From Phymorhynchus buccinoides (taxonomy: Eukaryota; Mollusca; Gastropoda; Neogastropoda; Raphitomidae), in the NCBI GenBank assembly GCA_017654935.2, contig CM065690.1, positions 663,839 through 727,838 on the forward strand: a stretch of DNA of 64,000 bases, in the 5' to 3' direction. The stretch's first letter is position 1, and the number at the start of each line of letters is the position of its first letter. This document shows positions 22,744 to 33,800 of this stretch, in pieces. The notes beneath the pieces are model-generated. The model was not told the DNA's origin, ran no database searches, and saw only the letters and a list, made by a program, of their open reading frames with translations. The translations under genes were made by a program, and so were the position numbers.

Positions 22744-23632
22744 GATGCTATGCAATGTCTTCAGTAACCATTGTGTCTTTTCACATCTAGGGTATGTATA
22801 CGAGTTGAGTGATATTGTAAATACCATGCAATGTCTTCAGTAACCATTGTGTCTTTTCACATCTAGGGTATGTATACGAGTTGAGTGATGTTGTAAATAC
22901 TATGCAATGTTTTCAGTAACCATTGCGTCTTTTCACATCTAGGGTATGTATACGAGTTGGGTGATGTTGTAAATACTATGCTATGTCTTCAGAAACCATT
23001 GCATCTTTTCACATCTAGGGTATGTATACGAGTTGAGTGATGTTGTAAATACTATGCTGTCTTCAGTAACCATTGCATCTTTTCACATCTAGGGTATGTA
23101 TACGAGTTGAGTGATGTTGTAAATACTATGCAATGTCTTCCTAACCCTATTCACATCTAGGGTATGTATACGAGTTGAGTGATGTTGTAAATACCATGCA
23201 ATGTCTTCAGTAACCATTGCGTCTTTTCACATATAGGGCATGTATACGAGTTGAGTGATGTTGTAAATACTATGCAATGTCTTCCTAACCCTATTCACAT
23301 CTAGGGTATGTATACGAGTTGAGTGATGTTGTAAATACCATGCAATGTCTTCAGTAACCATTGCGTCTTTTCACATATAGGGCATGTATACGAGTTGAGT
23401 GATGTTGTAAATACTATGCAATGTCTTCCTAACCCTATTCACATCTAGGGTATGTATACGAGTTGAGTGATGTTGTAAATACCATGCAATGTCTTCAGTA
23501 ACCATTGCGTCTTTTCACATATAGGGTATGTATACGAGTTGAGTGATGTAGATGCTATGCAATGTCTTCAGTAACCATTGCGTCTTTTCACAGCTAGGGT
23601 ATGTATACGAGTTGGGTGATCATAAATATCAA
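22744..23632. repeat. 76-bp array, right part
   Basis: About eleven more units of the array broken by the Tc1 element. Three units have the segment between TGTCTTC and TTCACATCTAGG replaced by CTAACCCTA, a telomere-like patch, near 23140, 23284 and 23426. Each unit offers an acceptor-like TCTTTTCACATCTAG-GG, but no downstream exon is recognised. Confidence 0.9.
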
Positions 23633-24507
23633 GTATTGATGTCTTCAATGAGAGACTTAGTGCGATTTTTCTCACACCAGAGGGCATGACGCTCGTGTGG
23701 GGCTAATCCTCTCTATATTATTAGTTGGGGATAAAGAAAGAGAGAGACAGTGAGTGGTCCTACCATCACTCTCTCTCTCACTACGCCCAAGTAAGAAAAT
23801 CGCGTGATAAGCCCCTAGTGCATTGACTGCCCTCTGGCGTGAAAAATATCGCCATAGGTTGACCATTGGCTGCTGCATCAAACCTCGATTTCCTAAAAAG
23901 CACTCTAACTTCCAACTAAAACAGTTCAAACAAGAGACACTTATTCTTTCCAAGAGACTCGGCTTTAGTTTTGAACATTCAGTTTCAGTAAAATGTAACT
24001 TAAACATTTTTCATGCAACTTGGTGTAAATCTATGCCATTTTCCTGTGAAATACTCTCGACGAAAATGGTGTTTTACGTCCTCTTGGTCCGAATCAGACA
24101 CATATGGGACATTTGTAAATACAAATATGGTGGGAACAATACTGGAGGCAATGCCCAGAAGCAGTATGAAACCAGCTAAGTCCCGATTTTTTAAAATTAA
24201 TATAGATAGGTGTAGCGGTAACCACCCCTCGGTTAAACCTCATCGGCTATGGCACCGCTACAAGTATTTGTTGCATTCAAGTGAGTGAAATACTCTAAAC
24301 TCTAAACTCTCACTAAATAAATGTTATTTTATACCTCCCCCCCCCTCGTTTTATGAAGACTAACTGTGGCCTTGAATCTGTAGATGTTTGATTTCAGTTT
24401 CCACAAAGGGTAGTGTAGTAACTGTACTGACTGGTTCATCAGCACATTTCAATTGCAGTTAGAGAATTGTGACATGTTTTTGGAAAATTTCAGATTGTCC
24501 AGAAACA

Positions 24508-24508
<1 letters not shown>
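23633..24508. other. No feature recognised
   Basis: Non-repetitive AT-rich DNA. Frames at 23672-24288 lack family resemblance and overlap on both strands. Confidence 0.5.
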
Positions 24509-24573
<65 letters not shown>

Positions 24574-24784
24574 TTTGTGTTGTGATGTAATAAATGAAGA
24601 TTGTGATCAAGAAAGAGAATTAGATTTTTTTCTTTGATGAACGAATAAACAAAAGTGATGGATATATTTGTTACTGTGCTTGAGAGAGAGACAGACTGAG
24701 ACTGAGACTGAGAGAGAGAGAGAGACAGACAGACTGAGAGAGAGAGAGAGACAGACTGAGAGAGAGAGACAGACAGACAGACAG

Positions 24785-24840
<56 letters not shown>
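24509..24840. repeat. (GA)n and (GACA)n microsatellites
   Basis: A GA run at about 24509-24568, and GA runs mixed with ACAGACAGACTGAG blocks at 24680-24838. Confidence 0.95.
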
Positions 24841-24845
<5 letters not shown>

Positions 24846-24862
24846 GAATGAGAAAAAGAGCC

Positions 24863-24914
24863 AGCGATATTAGGGTTAGGGTTAGGACGACATCACCCTA
24901 ACCCTAGCGATATT
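24863..24914. repeat. Inverted telomeric insert with 9-bp direct repeats
   Basis: A 34-bp segment (24872-24905) starts AGGGTTAGGGTTAGG and ends CCCTAACCCT, giving perfect 10-bp inverted ends of telomeric sequence. It is flanked on both sides by AGCGATATT (24863-24871, 24906-24914). Confidence 0.85.
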
Positions 24915-25012
24915 CCATATTTACGCACTGTAACTTATGCAAGGCGCATGCCTTCATTTCACACAAATCTAACTTTGTAATAATAGTAGTTGGATAAATC
25001 AGTAATCACATT

Positions 25013-25665
25013 AAAGGTGCAGGATCTCAATCAGAACACGATGTGTCACCTGACCACATTGTTGACATGTTTCACACCAAGAATCAGAACACAATGTGTC
25101 ACTTGACCACATTGTTGACATGTTTCATACCAAGAATCAGAACACAATGTGTCACCTGACCACATTGTTGACATGTTTCATACCAAGAATCAGAACACAA
25201 TGTGTCACCTGACCACATTGTTGACATGTTTCATACCAAGAATCAGAACACAATGTGTCACTTGACCACATTGTTGACATGTTTCATACCAAGAATCAGA
25301 ACACAATGTGTCACCTGACCACATTGTTGACATGTTTCATACCAAGAATCAGAACACAATGTGTCACCTGACCACATTGTTGACATGTTTCACACCAAGA
25401 ATCAGAACACAATGTGTCACCTGACCACATTGTTGACATGTTTCATACCAAGAATCAGAACACAATGTGTCACCTGACCACATTGTTGACATGTTTCACA
25501 CCAAGAATCAGAACACAATGTGTCACCTGACCACATTGTTGACATGTTTCATACCAAGAATCAGAACACAATGTGTCACCTGACCACATTGTTGACATGT
25601 TTCACACCAAGAATCAGAACACAATGTGTCACCGTACCACATTGTTGACATGTTTCACACCCAGA
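25013..25665. repeat. Minisatellite, 54-bp unit x12
   Basis: Units of AATCAGAACACAATGTGTCA, CCTGACCACATTGTTGACAT and GTTTCATACCAAG, over 95 percent alike by eye. Confidence 0.95.
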
Positions 25666-25913
25666 CAAACCATTCCAAAAGGCACCTTTTATTGAAATCA
25701 ACAAGAATCAAACTCTGCTCCATGAAAACACTCCCTAGCAATATTGGTCCAGAGAGCAGCAGTTCATTCAACAGAAAAATCAGTTTTCTTTTTTTTAAAA
25801 AGCAGCACCAAATCTGAGACGAAATGAAAGGAATTTCAGCCATGATTAAGTCACTAATAACAAACAATAACATGGATGATAAAATGTGGTTGAACACGTG
25901 TAGGTTTATCAAC
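25666..25913. other. Short unique stretch
   Basis: No gene recognised between two minisatellites. Confidence 0.4.
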
Positions 25914-27055
25914 AACACTGACGTTAGTTTTAACAATGAAATCAACACTGACGTTAGTTTTAACAATGAAATCAACACTGACGTTTGTTTTAACAATGAA
26001 ATCAACACTGACGTTTGTTTTAACAATGAAATCAACACTGACGTTAGTTTTAACAATGAAATCAACACTGACGTTAGTTTTAACAATGAAATCAACACTG
26101 ACGTTTGTTTTAACAATGAAATCAACACTGACGTTTGTTTTAACAATGAAATCAACACTGACGTTTGTTTTAACAATGAAATCAACACTGACGTTAGTTT
26201 TAACAATGAAATCAACACTGACGTTTGTTTTAACAATGAAATCAACACTGACGTTAGTTTTAACAATGAAATCAACACTGACTTTAGTTTTAACAATGAA
26301 ATCAACACTGACGTTAGTTTTAACAATGAAATCAACACTGACGTTAGTTTTAACAATGAAATCAACACTGACTTTAGTTTTAACAATGAAATCAACACTG
26401 ACGTTAGTTTTAACAATGAAATCAACACTGACATTAGTTTTAACAATGAAATCAACACTGACGTTAGTTTTAACAATGAAATCAACACTGACGTTTGTTT
26501 TAACAATGAAATCAACACTGACATGAAATCAACACTGACTTTAGTTTTAACAATGAAATCAACACTGACGTTAGTTTTAACAATGAAATCAACACTGACA
26601 ATAGTTTAGTTTTAACAATGAAATCAACACTGACGTTAGTTTTAACAATGAAATCAACACTGACGTTAGTTTTAACAATGAAATCAACACTGACATTTGT
26701 TTTAACAATGAAATCAACACTGACGTTAGTTTTAACAATGAAATCAACACTGACGTTTGTTTTAACAATGAAATCAACACTGACGTTAGTTTTAACAATG
26801 AAATCAACACTGACAGTTTTTTTAACAATGAAATCAACACTGACGTTAGTTTTAACAATGAAATCAACACTGACGTTAGTTTTAACAATGAAATCAACAC
26901 TGACGTTAATTTTAACAATGAAATCAACACTGACGTTTGTTTTAACAATGAAATCAACACTGACGTTTGTTTTAACAATGAAATCAACACTGACGTTTGT
27001 TTTAACAATGAAATCAACACTGACGTTAGTTTTAACAATGAAATCAAAACTAGAC
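25914..27055. repeat. Minisatellite, 30-bp unit x about 38
   Basis: Units of ACGTTAGTTTTAACAATGAA plus ATCAACACTG, with TTTGTT variants. The 30-bp period leaves several frames open on both strands for up to 289 codons; these are periodicity artefacts with no start or splice context. Confidence 0.95.
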
Positions 27056-27119
27056 ACACAGTGGGACTCGCTACATTCAGGTAGCAGGGTAGCGCTGTAC
27101 AAAATATAAAGTGATTCTA

Positions 27120-28025
27120 TGCAGCAGTTCACAGAATATTGGACAAACAGCAAATGCAGCAGTTCATGATATTGGTTAAACAGACAACCCCCTGTTTGAG
27201 CAGTTGACGGCCTGTTGAGCAGTAAGGGTAGACAAGGCCTTGACAGAAAAGACAACGCCAGCCTCCCCCAACATTTAGACAAACCAGAACACGCCACTTT
27301 GGGCTATAGAAAACAAACCAGAACACGCCACACAAACCAGAACACGCCACTTTGGGCTATGAAAACAAACCAGAACACGACACTTTGGGCTACAGAAAAC
27401 AAACCACAACACGACACTTTGGGCTACAGAAAACAAACCACAACACAACACTTTGGGCTACAGCAAACAAACCACAACACAACACTTTGGGCTACAAACA
27501 CGCAAATGCAGCAGTTCATGATATTGGTTAAACAGACAACCCCCTGTTTGAGCAGTTGACGGCCTGTTGAGCAGTAAGGGTAGACAAGGCCTTGACAGAA
27601 AAGACAACGCCAGCCTCCCCCAACATCACCCCACGAACATGGGCTACAGAAAACAAAACAGAACACGCCACTTTGGGCTACAGAAAACAAACCACAACAC
27701 GACACTTTGGGCTACAGAAAACAAACCATCAACACTGTGACACTTTGGGCTACAGAAAACAAACCACAACACAACACTTTAGGCTACAGAAAACAAACCA
27801 CAACACAACACTTTGGGCTACAGAAAACAAACCACAACACAACACTTTGGGCTACAGAAAACAAACCACAACACAACACTTTGGGCCTATCCAGAAAACA
27901 AACCATCTTCACACCCCACTTTGGGCTACAGAAAACAAACCACCACACAACACTTTGGGCTATCAGAAAACAAACCACCTCCCCCCCAACACTATCACAA
28001 CACTTTGGGCTACAACACTAAAACA
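27120..28025. repeat. 35-bp array with two 120-bp segments
   Basis: Units of GGGCTACAGAAAACAAACCA plus CAACACAACACTTT. A longer segment (ATGATATTGGTTAAACAGAC .. AGACAACGCCAGCCTCCCCC) is present twice, at about 27166-27270 and 27519-27624, so a large duplication preceded or accompanied unit amplification. Confidence 0.88.
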
Positions 28026-28553
28026 ATGCCTATCCACACAAGGCCCTTCACTCCATCTTCACTGTGACCCCCCCCCCCCCAACCACCCAACACTATCCAA
28101 AGGAATGCCTTATCCATAACAAGGCCCTTTCACTCCATCTTCACTGTGACCCCCCCCCCCCTCACCCCCAACACTATCTAAAGGAATGCCTTATCCATAA
28201 CAAGGCCCTTTCACTCCATCTTCACTGTGACCCCCCCCCCCCTCCCCCCCAAACACTATCTAAAGGAATGCCTTATCCATAACAAGGCCCTTTCACTCCA
28301 TCTTCACTGTGACCCCCCCCCCCCCCCCCCCCCCCAACACTATCTAAAGGAATGCCTTATCCATAACAAGGCCCTTTCACTCCATCTTCACTGTGACCCC
28401 CCCCCCCCCCCCCCAACACTATCTAAAGGAATGCCTTATCCATAACAAGGCCCTTTCACTCCATCTTCACTGTGACCCCCCCCCCCCCCCAACACTATCT
28501 AAAGGAATGCCTTATCCATAACAAGGCCCTCCTCACTCCATCTTCACTGTGTG

Positions 28554-28588
<35 letters not shown>

Positions 28589-28650
28589 CACTATCCAAAA
28601 GGAATGCCTTATCCATAACAAGGCCCTTTCACTCCATCTTCACTGCGATG
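28026..28650. repeat. Minisatellite with poly-C spacers x about 9
   Basis: Units of AAAGGAATGCCTTATCCATA, ACAAGGCCCTTTCACTCCATC and TTCACTGTGA are separated by C-runs of about 9 to 29. The C-run length varies from unit to unit while the rest is constant. Confidence 0.92.
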
Positions 28651-28770
28651 CAACAAAAAAACAATGCACATATGAAAAATAATGAAGTGTCTGTTGCCAT
28701 ATTTGCTGTAGTTTCATAGCACTTTGAAAAAGAAATACTGTCCCCGACCTGTCACGGGGATATTTCAGCT

Positions 28771-28975
28771 AATGTTAAGGTCAGCTCCCTCCGCTGTTCC
28801 ATGGTGAAGTTGGCCAATCAGCTCCCTCCGCTGTTCCATGGGTGAAGTTGGCCAATCAGCTCCCTCCGCTGTTCCATGGTGAAGTTGGCCAATCAGCTCC
28901 CTCTGATTTACCTTTTCCGTTAAGCTGATTGGCCAACTTCACCATGGAACAGCGGAGGGAGCTGATCTTAACATT
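28771..28975. mobile_element. Fold-back repeat with about 52-bp arms
   Basis: The left arm starts AATGTTAAGGTCAGCTCCCT and the right arm is its near-perfect reverse complement ending TCTTAACATT. The core CCGCTGTTCCATGGTGAAGT plus TGGCCAATCAGC is present three times on the left and once inverted on the right. It is likely a palindromic MITE or hairpin element. Confidence 0.65.
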
Positions 28976-28984
28976 TGCCGATAT

Positions 28985-29392
28985 TTCTATAAGTAATGAT
29001 AGTGGGTTGATCCTGGAGGTACTGCAACACCACTGACCCATAATTACCCAGCAGATGTTGAGTGATCTGACATGAGGTCATTAGGTAATGATAGTGGGTT
29101 GATCCTGGAGGTACTGCAACACCACTGACCCATAAGTACCCAGATGTTGAGCGATCTGACATGTGGTCATTAAGTAATGATAGTGGGTTGATCCTGGAGG
29201 TACTGCAACACCACTGACCCATAATTACCCAGCAGATGTTGAGTGATCTGACCATTAGGTAATGATAGTGGGTTGATCCTGGAGGTACTGCAACACCACT
29301 GACCCATAAGTACCCAGAGCGATCTGACATGTGGTCATTAAGTAATGATAGTGGGTTGATCCTGGAGGTACTGCAACACCAGGCTGACCCAA
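28985..29392. repeat. Minisatellite, about 80-90-bp unit x5
   Basis: Units of AAGTAATGATAGTGGGTTGA, TCCTGGAGGTACTGCAACAC and CACTGACCCATAA, with alternating short and long spacers. Confidence 0.9.
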
Positions 29393-29688
29393 ATGACAAA
29401 CATGTGAACAGATTGGGGTGTTATCGATACTAAATGAGTAAATCGTTATCACCCTCCCAAAATATTTTAGATGTGCTCAATGGAAAAAAAAGTCCTTTTA
29501 TGCATGTGTACATAAAATAAATGTTAAAAAATTAATTTGAATATTCCTAAAAGCGAATCCATTGTTCATCAAATCAAAGAAACATAAAAACAAGATTTGG
29601 GCATAAAACAGGTTGTCCTTAAAATTCAAAGAAGCTCCAGTCTCTTACTACGAATATAACATGAAATCCATCATCAAAATGTACCCTC
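29393..29688. other. AT-rich unique DNA
   Basis: No gene or repeat recognised. Confidence 0.4.
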
Positions 29689-30205
29689 CCTAAAATAGTA
29701 AAAATACCCTAGTAAATCTAGTACCTCTAGAAGTACCCCCCATCCCTATCAGTACACCCTACAGTACCCTAGAAGTACCCCCTAAAAGTACCCTAGTAAA
29801 TCTAGTACCCTAGAAGTACCCCCCAAAGTACCCTAGTAAATCTAGTACCCTAGAAGTACCCCCCAAAGTACCCTAGTAAATCTAGTACCCCCTAAAAGTA
29901 CCCTAGTAAATCTAGTACCCTAGAAGTACCCCCTAAAAGTACCCTAGTAAATCTAGTACCCTAGAAGTACCCCCTAAAAGTACCCTAGTAAATCTAGTAC
30001 CCTAGAAGTAAATAAAAGTACCCCCTAAAAGTACCCTAGTAAATCTAGAAGTACCCCCTAAAAGTACCCTAGTAAATCTAGTACCCTAGAAGTACCCCCC
30101 AAAGTACCCTAGTAAAGTACCCCCTACAAGTACCCCCTAAAAGTACCCTAGTAAATCTAGTACCCTAGAAGTACCCCTAAAAGTACCCTAGTAAAACCCT
30201 GTGAA
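29689..30205. repeat. Minisatellite, GTACCCTAGTAAATCTA family
   Basis: About a dozen units of AAAGTACCCTAGTAAATCTA followed by GTACCCTAGAAGTACCCCCT, with unit length varying by partial deletion. It lies just beyond the last SRA-gene exon on its 3' side. Confidence 0.9.
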
Positions 30206-30305
30206 ATGAGTCAGCCCACAAGATAAACAGAATCTTTGGAGCTGTCACCAGCAAACACCATGTGTTGGGAGAATCACAAAACATCCAATGTCAGTCGGAC
30301 GGAGT

Positions 30306-30809
30306 TCACTCCATGTTGCCAGCATTGGCGCCATCTTTGCAGGGGCTGCTGGGATTGGCGCCATCTTTGCCGGGACTGCTGGGATTGGCGCAATCTTTGC
30401 TGGGGCTGGAGATTGGCGGCAGTGCTGGGATTGGCAATCTTTGCTGGGGCTGCTGGGATGCTGGGATTGGCGCAGCAGATTGGCGCCATCTTTGCAGGGG
30501 CTGCTGGGATTGGCGCCATCTTTGCTGGGGCTGCTGGGATTGGCGCTGGGGCTGGCTGTAATCTTTGCTGGGGCTGCTGGGATTGGCACCATCTTTGCCG
30601 GGGCTGCTGGGATTGGCGCCATCTTTGCCGGGGCTGCTGGGATTGGCGCCATCTTTGCCGGGGCTGCTGGGATTGCTTTCTTCATTATTCTTGTCATTGT
30701 CGGCGCCATTTTCACCGCTCTCCGTCTTCCGGCCATCCACGCTCTCTCCGTCTCTGCTGGCCGCGTCGGAGAAGCCGGAGTCTGAAGACTTGGAGGGAGA
30801 CTGGGCCTC
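30306..30809 (-). CDS. SRA gene exon 9, Ser/Pro-rich tail and stop
   Basis: The acceptor TTGTGTTTCCCAG (30810-30822) is followed in phase 0 by [15 protein letters not shown], an acidic stretch ([14 protein letters not shown]) and then a 30-bp coding minisatellite giving [10 protein letters not shown] repeats. The frame slips through imperfect units but stays open to TGA at 30306-30308. No donor with a good match was seen, so this is taken as the terminal exon. No clear AATAAA was found just downstream, which leaves the true 3' end less certain than the start of this exon. Confidence 0.72.
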   Translation of the reverse strand, partial: EAQSPSKSSDSGFSDAASRDGESVDGRKTESGENGADNDKNNEESNPSSPGKDGANPSSPGKDGANPSSPGKDGANPSSPSKDYSQPQRQSQQPQQRWRQSQQPLQRWRQSAAPIPASQQPQQRLPIPALPPISSPSKDCANPSSPGKDGANPSSPCKDGANAGNME

Positions 30810-33800
30810 CTGGGAAACACAAGGTGAAATGATGTCAGTGTGTGAAGACTGGGAGGGAGACTGGGCCTCCTGGGAAACACAAGGTGAAATGATGTCAGTG
30901 TCAGTGTGTGAAGACTGGGAGGGAGACTGGGCCTGCTGGGAAACACAAGGTGAAATGATGTCAGTGTGTGAAGACTGGGAGGGAGACTGGGCCTGCTGGG
31001 AAACACAAGGTGAAATGATGTCAGTGTGTGAAGACTGGGAGGGAGACTGGGCCTGGTGGGAAACACAAGGTGAAATGATGTCAGTGTGTGAAGACTGGGA
31101 GACTGGGCCTGCTGGGAAACACAAGGTGAAATGATGTCAGTGTCTGTGTGTGTGAGAGCCAATTCACCGACACTACAGACTAACTTGTGAATTAACGGCC
31201 CTCACGTTAGTTCCACACCAACCCCTCACTATACCATTCAATATTGGCCCAGACACTTTAGTTCCACACCAACCCCTCACTATACCATTCAGTATTGGCC
31301 CAGACACTTTAGTTCCACACCAACCCCTCACTATACCATTCAGTGGGAAACTTTAGTTCCACAAGGTGAAATGATGTCAGTGTCTGTAGTTCCACACCAA
31401 CCCCTGAGAGCCAATTTGGCCCGACACTTTACCAGACCAACTTATACCATTCAGTATTGGCCCGGAACTTTAGTTCCACACCAACGGCTCCTATACACAG
31501 TTTGGCCCAGACACTTTAGTTCCACACCAACCCCTCACTATACCATTCATTGGCCCAGACACTTTAGTTCCACACCAACCCCTCACTATACCATTCAGTA
31601 TTGGCCCTGACACTTTAGTTCCACACCAACCCCTCACATTGGCCCAGACACATATACCCATTGGCCCAGTATTGGCCCGACACTTTAGTTCCACACCAAC
31701 CCCTCACTATACCATTCAGTATTGGCCCTAGGCATAACACTGTGAGTAAAATGCAAAACGTGGCCACTTCAGTGAAATAAAGATGACAGTTACAACTAGA
31801 AAGGACTGAAACAGTGCAGCTGAAACTCCACTAAAGGGCCAGCCACACGGCAAACAAATGGCGATGTTGACGATGCGAGTTATGATTCACGCAAAATTCA
31901 TGTATTGGGTCTACTTCAATATAGTGAGCGAAAATGGTAGAATTAATTTTAGACGGAAGTATTTTGCGCGAAGCATGATTCACGTGACACAATCGCATCG
32001 CTCCCCATACAATTTTACATGCCGTGTAGCGCCGGCTTAAGACATGACAGACATTGTATTGAAAACAAAGCCCCATATGTCCGAAAGGCCGAAGAGGGCG
32101 TAAAGCCTTATTTCGTCTATTGAAAACAAGTCCATTAGTAAACAACATAAGTGCAAGATGGACAGACACAGAAAGATAGACAGACAGAGAAAGATAGAGG
32201 GAGACAGACAGACAGAGAAAGATAGAGGGAGACAGACAGACAAAGATAGAGGGAGACAGACAGAGAAAGATAGAGGGAGACAGACAGAGAAAGATAGAGG
32301 GAGACAGACAGACAAAGATAGAGGGAGACAGACAGAGAAAGATAGAGGGAGACAGACACTAGACAGAGAAAGATAGAGGGAGACAGAAAGACAAAGATAG
32401 ACTTCAGCATGGTTCGTGGGGACTTGGAAGAGTGCCCAAAAAGGACCTGTCCTATAGGATTTAATAGGACTTTTGGAAGAGCTTCTAAGTTAGCATCATG
32501 CTAAGTCTCATGCTATCTTGACATGAATACCGCCCCAGCAAAATTTTTTAAAGGACCTATTTAAACCTTGTTTGTAGTTGTACTTGCAGACGTGGTGGGC
32601 GCAGAGCCAGACGCCGGCGATTGTGGCTGAGCAGATTCTTTTTTTTTTTTTTTTTTTGGCTGAGCAGATTCATTTGTTGTTACAGTAGTACTTCTGCTGC
32701 TTGCAAAAAAAGTCGGTCACATTGCACCTCGATTCCGCCTTGTGCCTTCTTTCAGCTTTCTTGTGATTTTCAGTCTTTGCGTGTTGTTTCAGCACTGACT
32801 CTCCCATTGACAAGATGTTGATGTTTTTTTCACAATATGCACAACGAACTGCATGTTTGTTGTCCATCACTTTTCGGACCCAGTCCTTATAAATGTCCTC
32901 TCAGCCAACGATCCTGAAAACGAACACTTTCCAGGCATTTTTACACTTTTTACTTGAAAACAAGCACTGAAGCAGCCGCATGTGCGTGAAAATATGTGTG
33001 TGAGTGGATAATTTCAACATGGCGCATAAGATATCTCGCCGAATCTCGCGCACGTGACCGGATTTACAGTGACTATTAAAATTAGATCGTCTGCTCGAAA
33101 GATACGAAGGCGATCGATTTTTTGGCAAATTTTATTTCATTTAATATATTTTTTTGAGTTCATTTCTTATGACAAGGTACTTAGTTTTGTTTTTTGGCCC
33201 GATTAAAGGATTTAAAAATGACCGCACCAATTTTAAAAGGACCTTTGACCGATTTGAAAGGACCTCCTTGCTGATATAAAGGACTTAACAGGCCTTTTGA
33301 TGACCGATCAATTTCACAGCACTTAAAAGCACCTGAAAGGACCCCACGAACCCTGCAGAGGGAGACAGACAAAGATAGAGGGAGACAGACAGACAGACAG
33401 TGATAGAGGGAGAAAGACAGACAGAGAAAGATAGAGGGCGAGACAGACAGAGAGATACATTTAAGATATTTTTTTGAGGGAGACAGACACAGGTATAGAG
33501 GGAGATCAGAGGATAGACAGAGAAAGATAGAGGGAGACAGACAGAGAGACAAAGATAGAGGGAGACAGACAGAGAGACAAAGATGAGAGAAGAGAGACAG
33601 ACAGAGAGACAAAAAGCACCTGAGGGAGACAGACAGAGAGAGAGGGAGACAGACAGAGAGAGAAAGATAGAGGGAGAGAGACAGAGAGACAAAGATAGAG
33701 GGAGACAGAGAGAGAGACAAAGATAGAGGGAGAGAGACAGACAGACAAAAGATAGAGGGAGACAGACAGAGAGACAAAGATAGAGGGAGACAGACAGAGA

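Noticed and set aside
25013..25665. CRISPR-like regular array
   Set aside because: The 54-bp units are uniform with no variable spacers, and the window is plainly eukaryotic.
25655..27297. Open frames of 156-289 codons on both strands
   Set aside because: 30-bp unit periodicity keeps several frames open; no start context, splice sites or composition typical of coding DNA.
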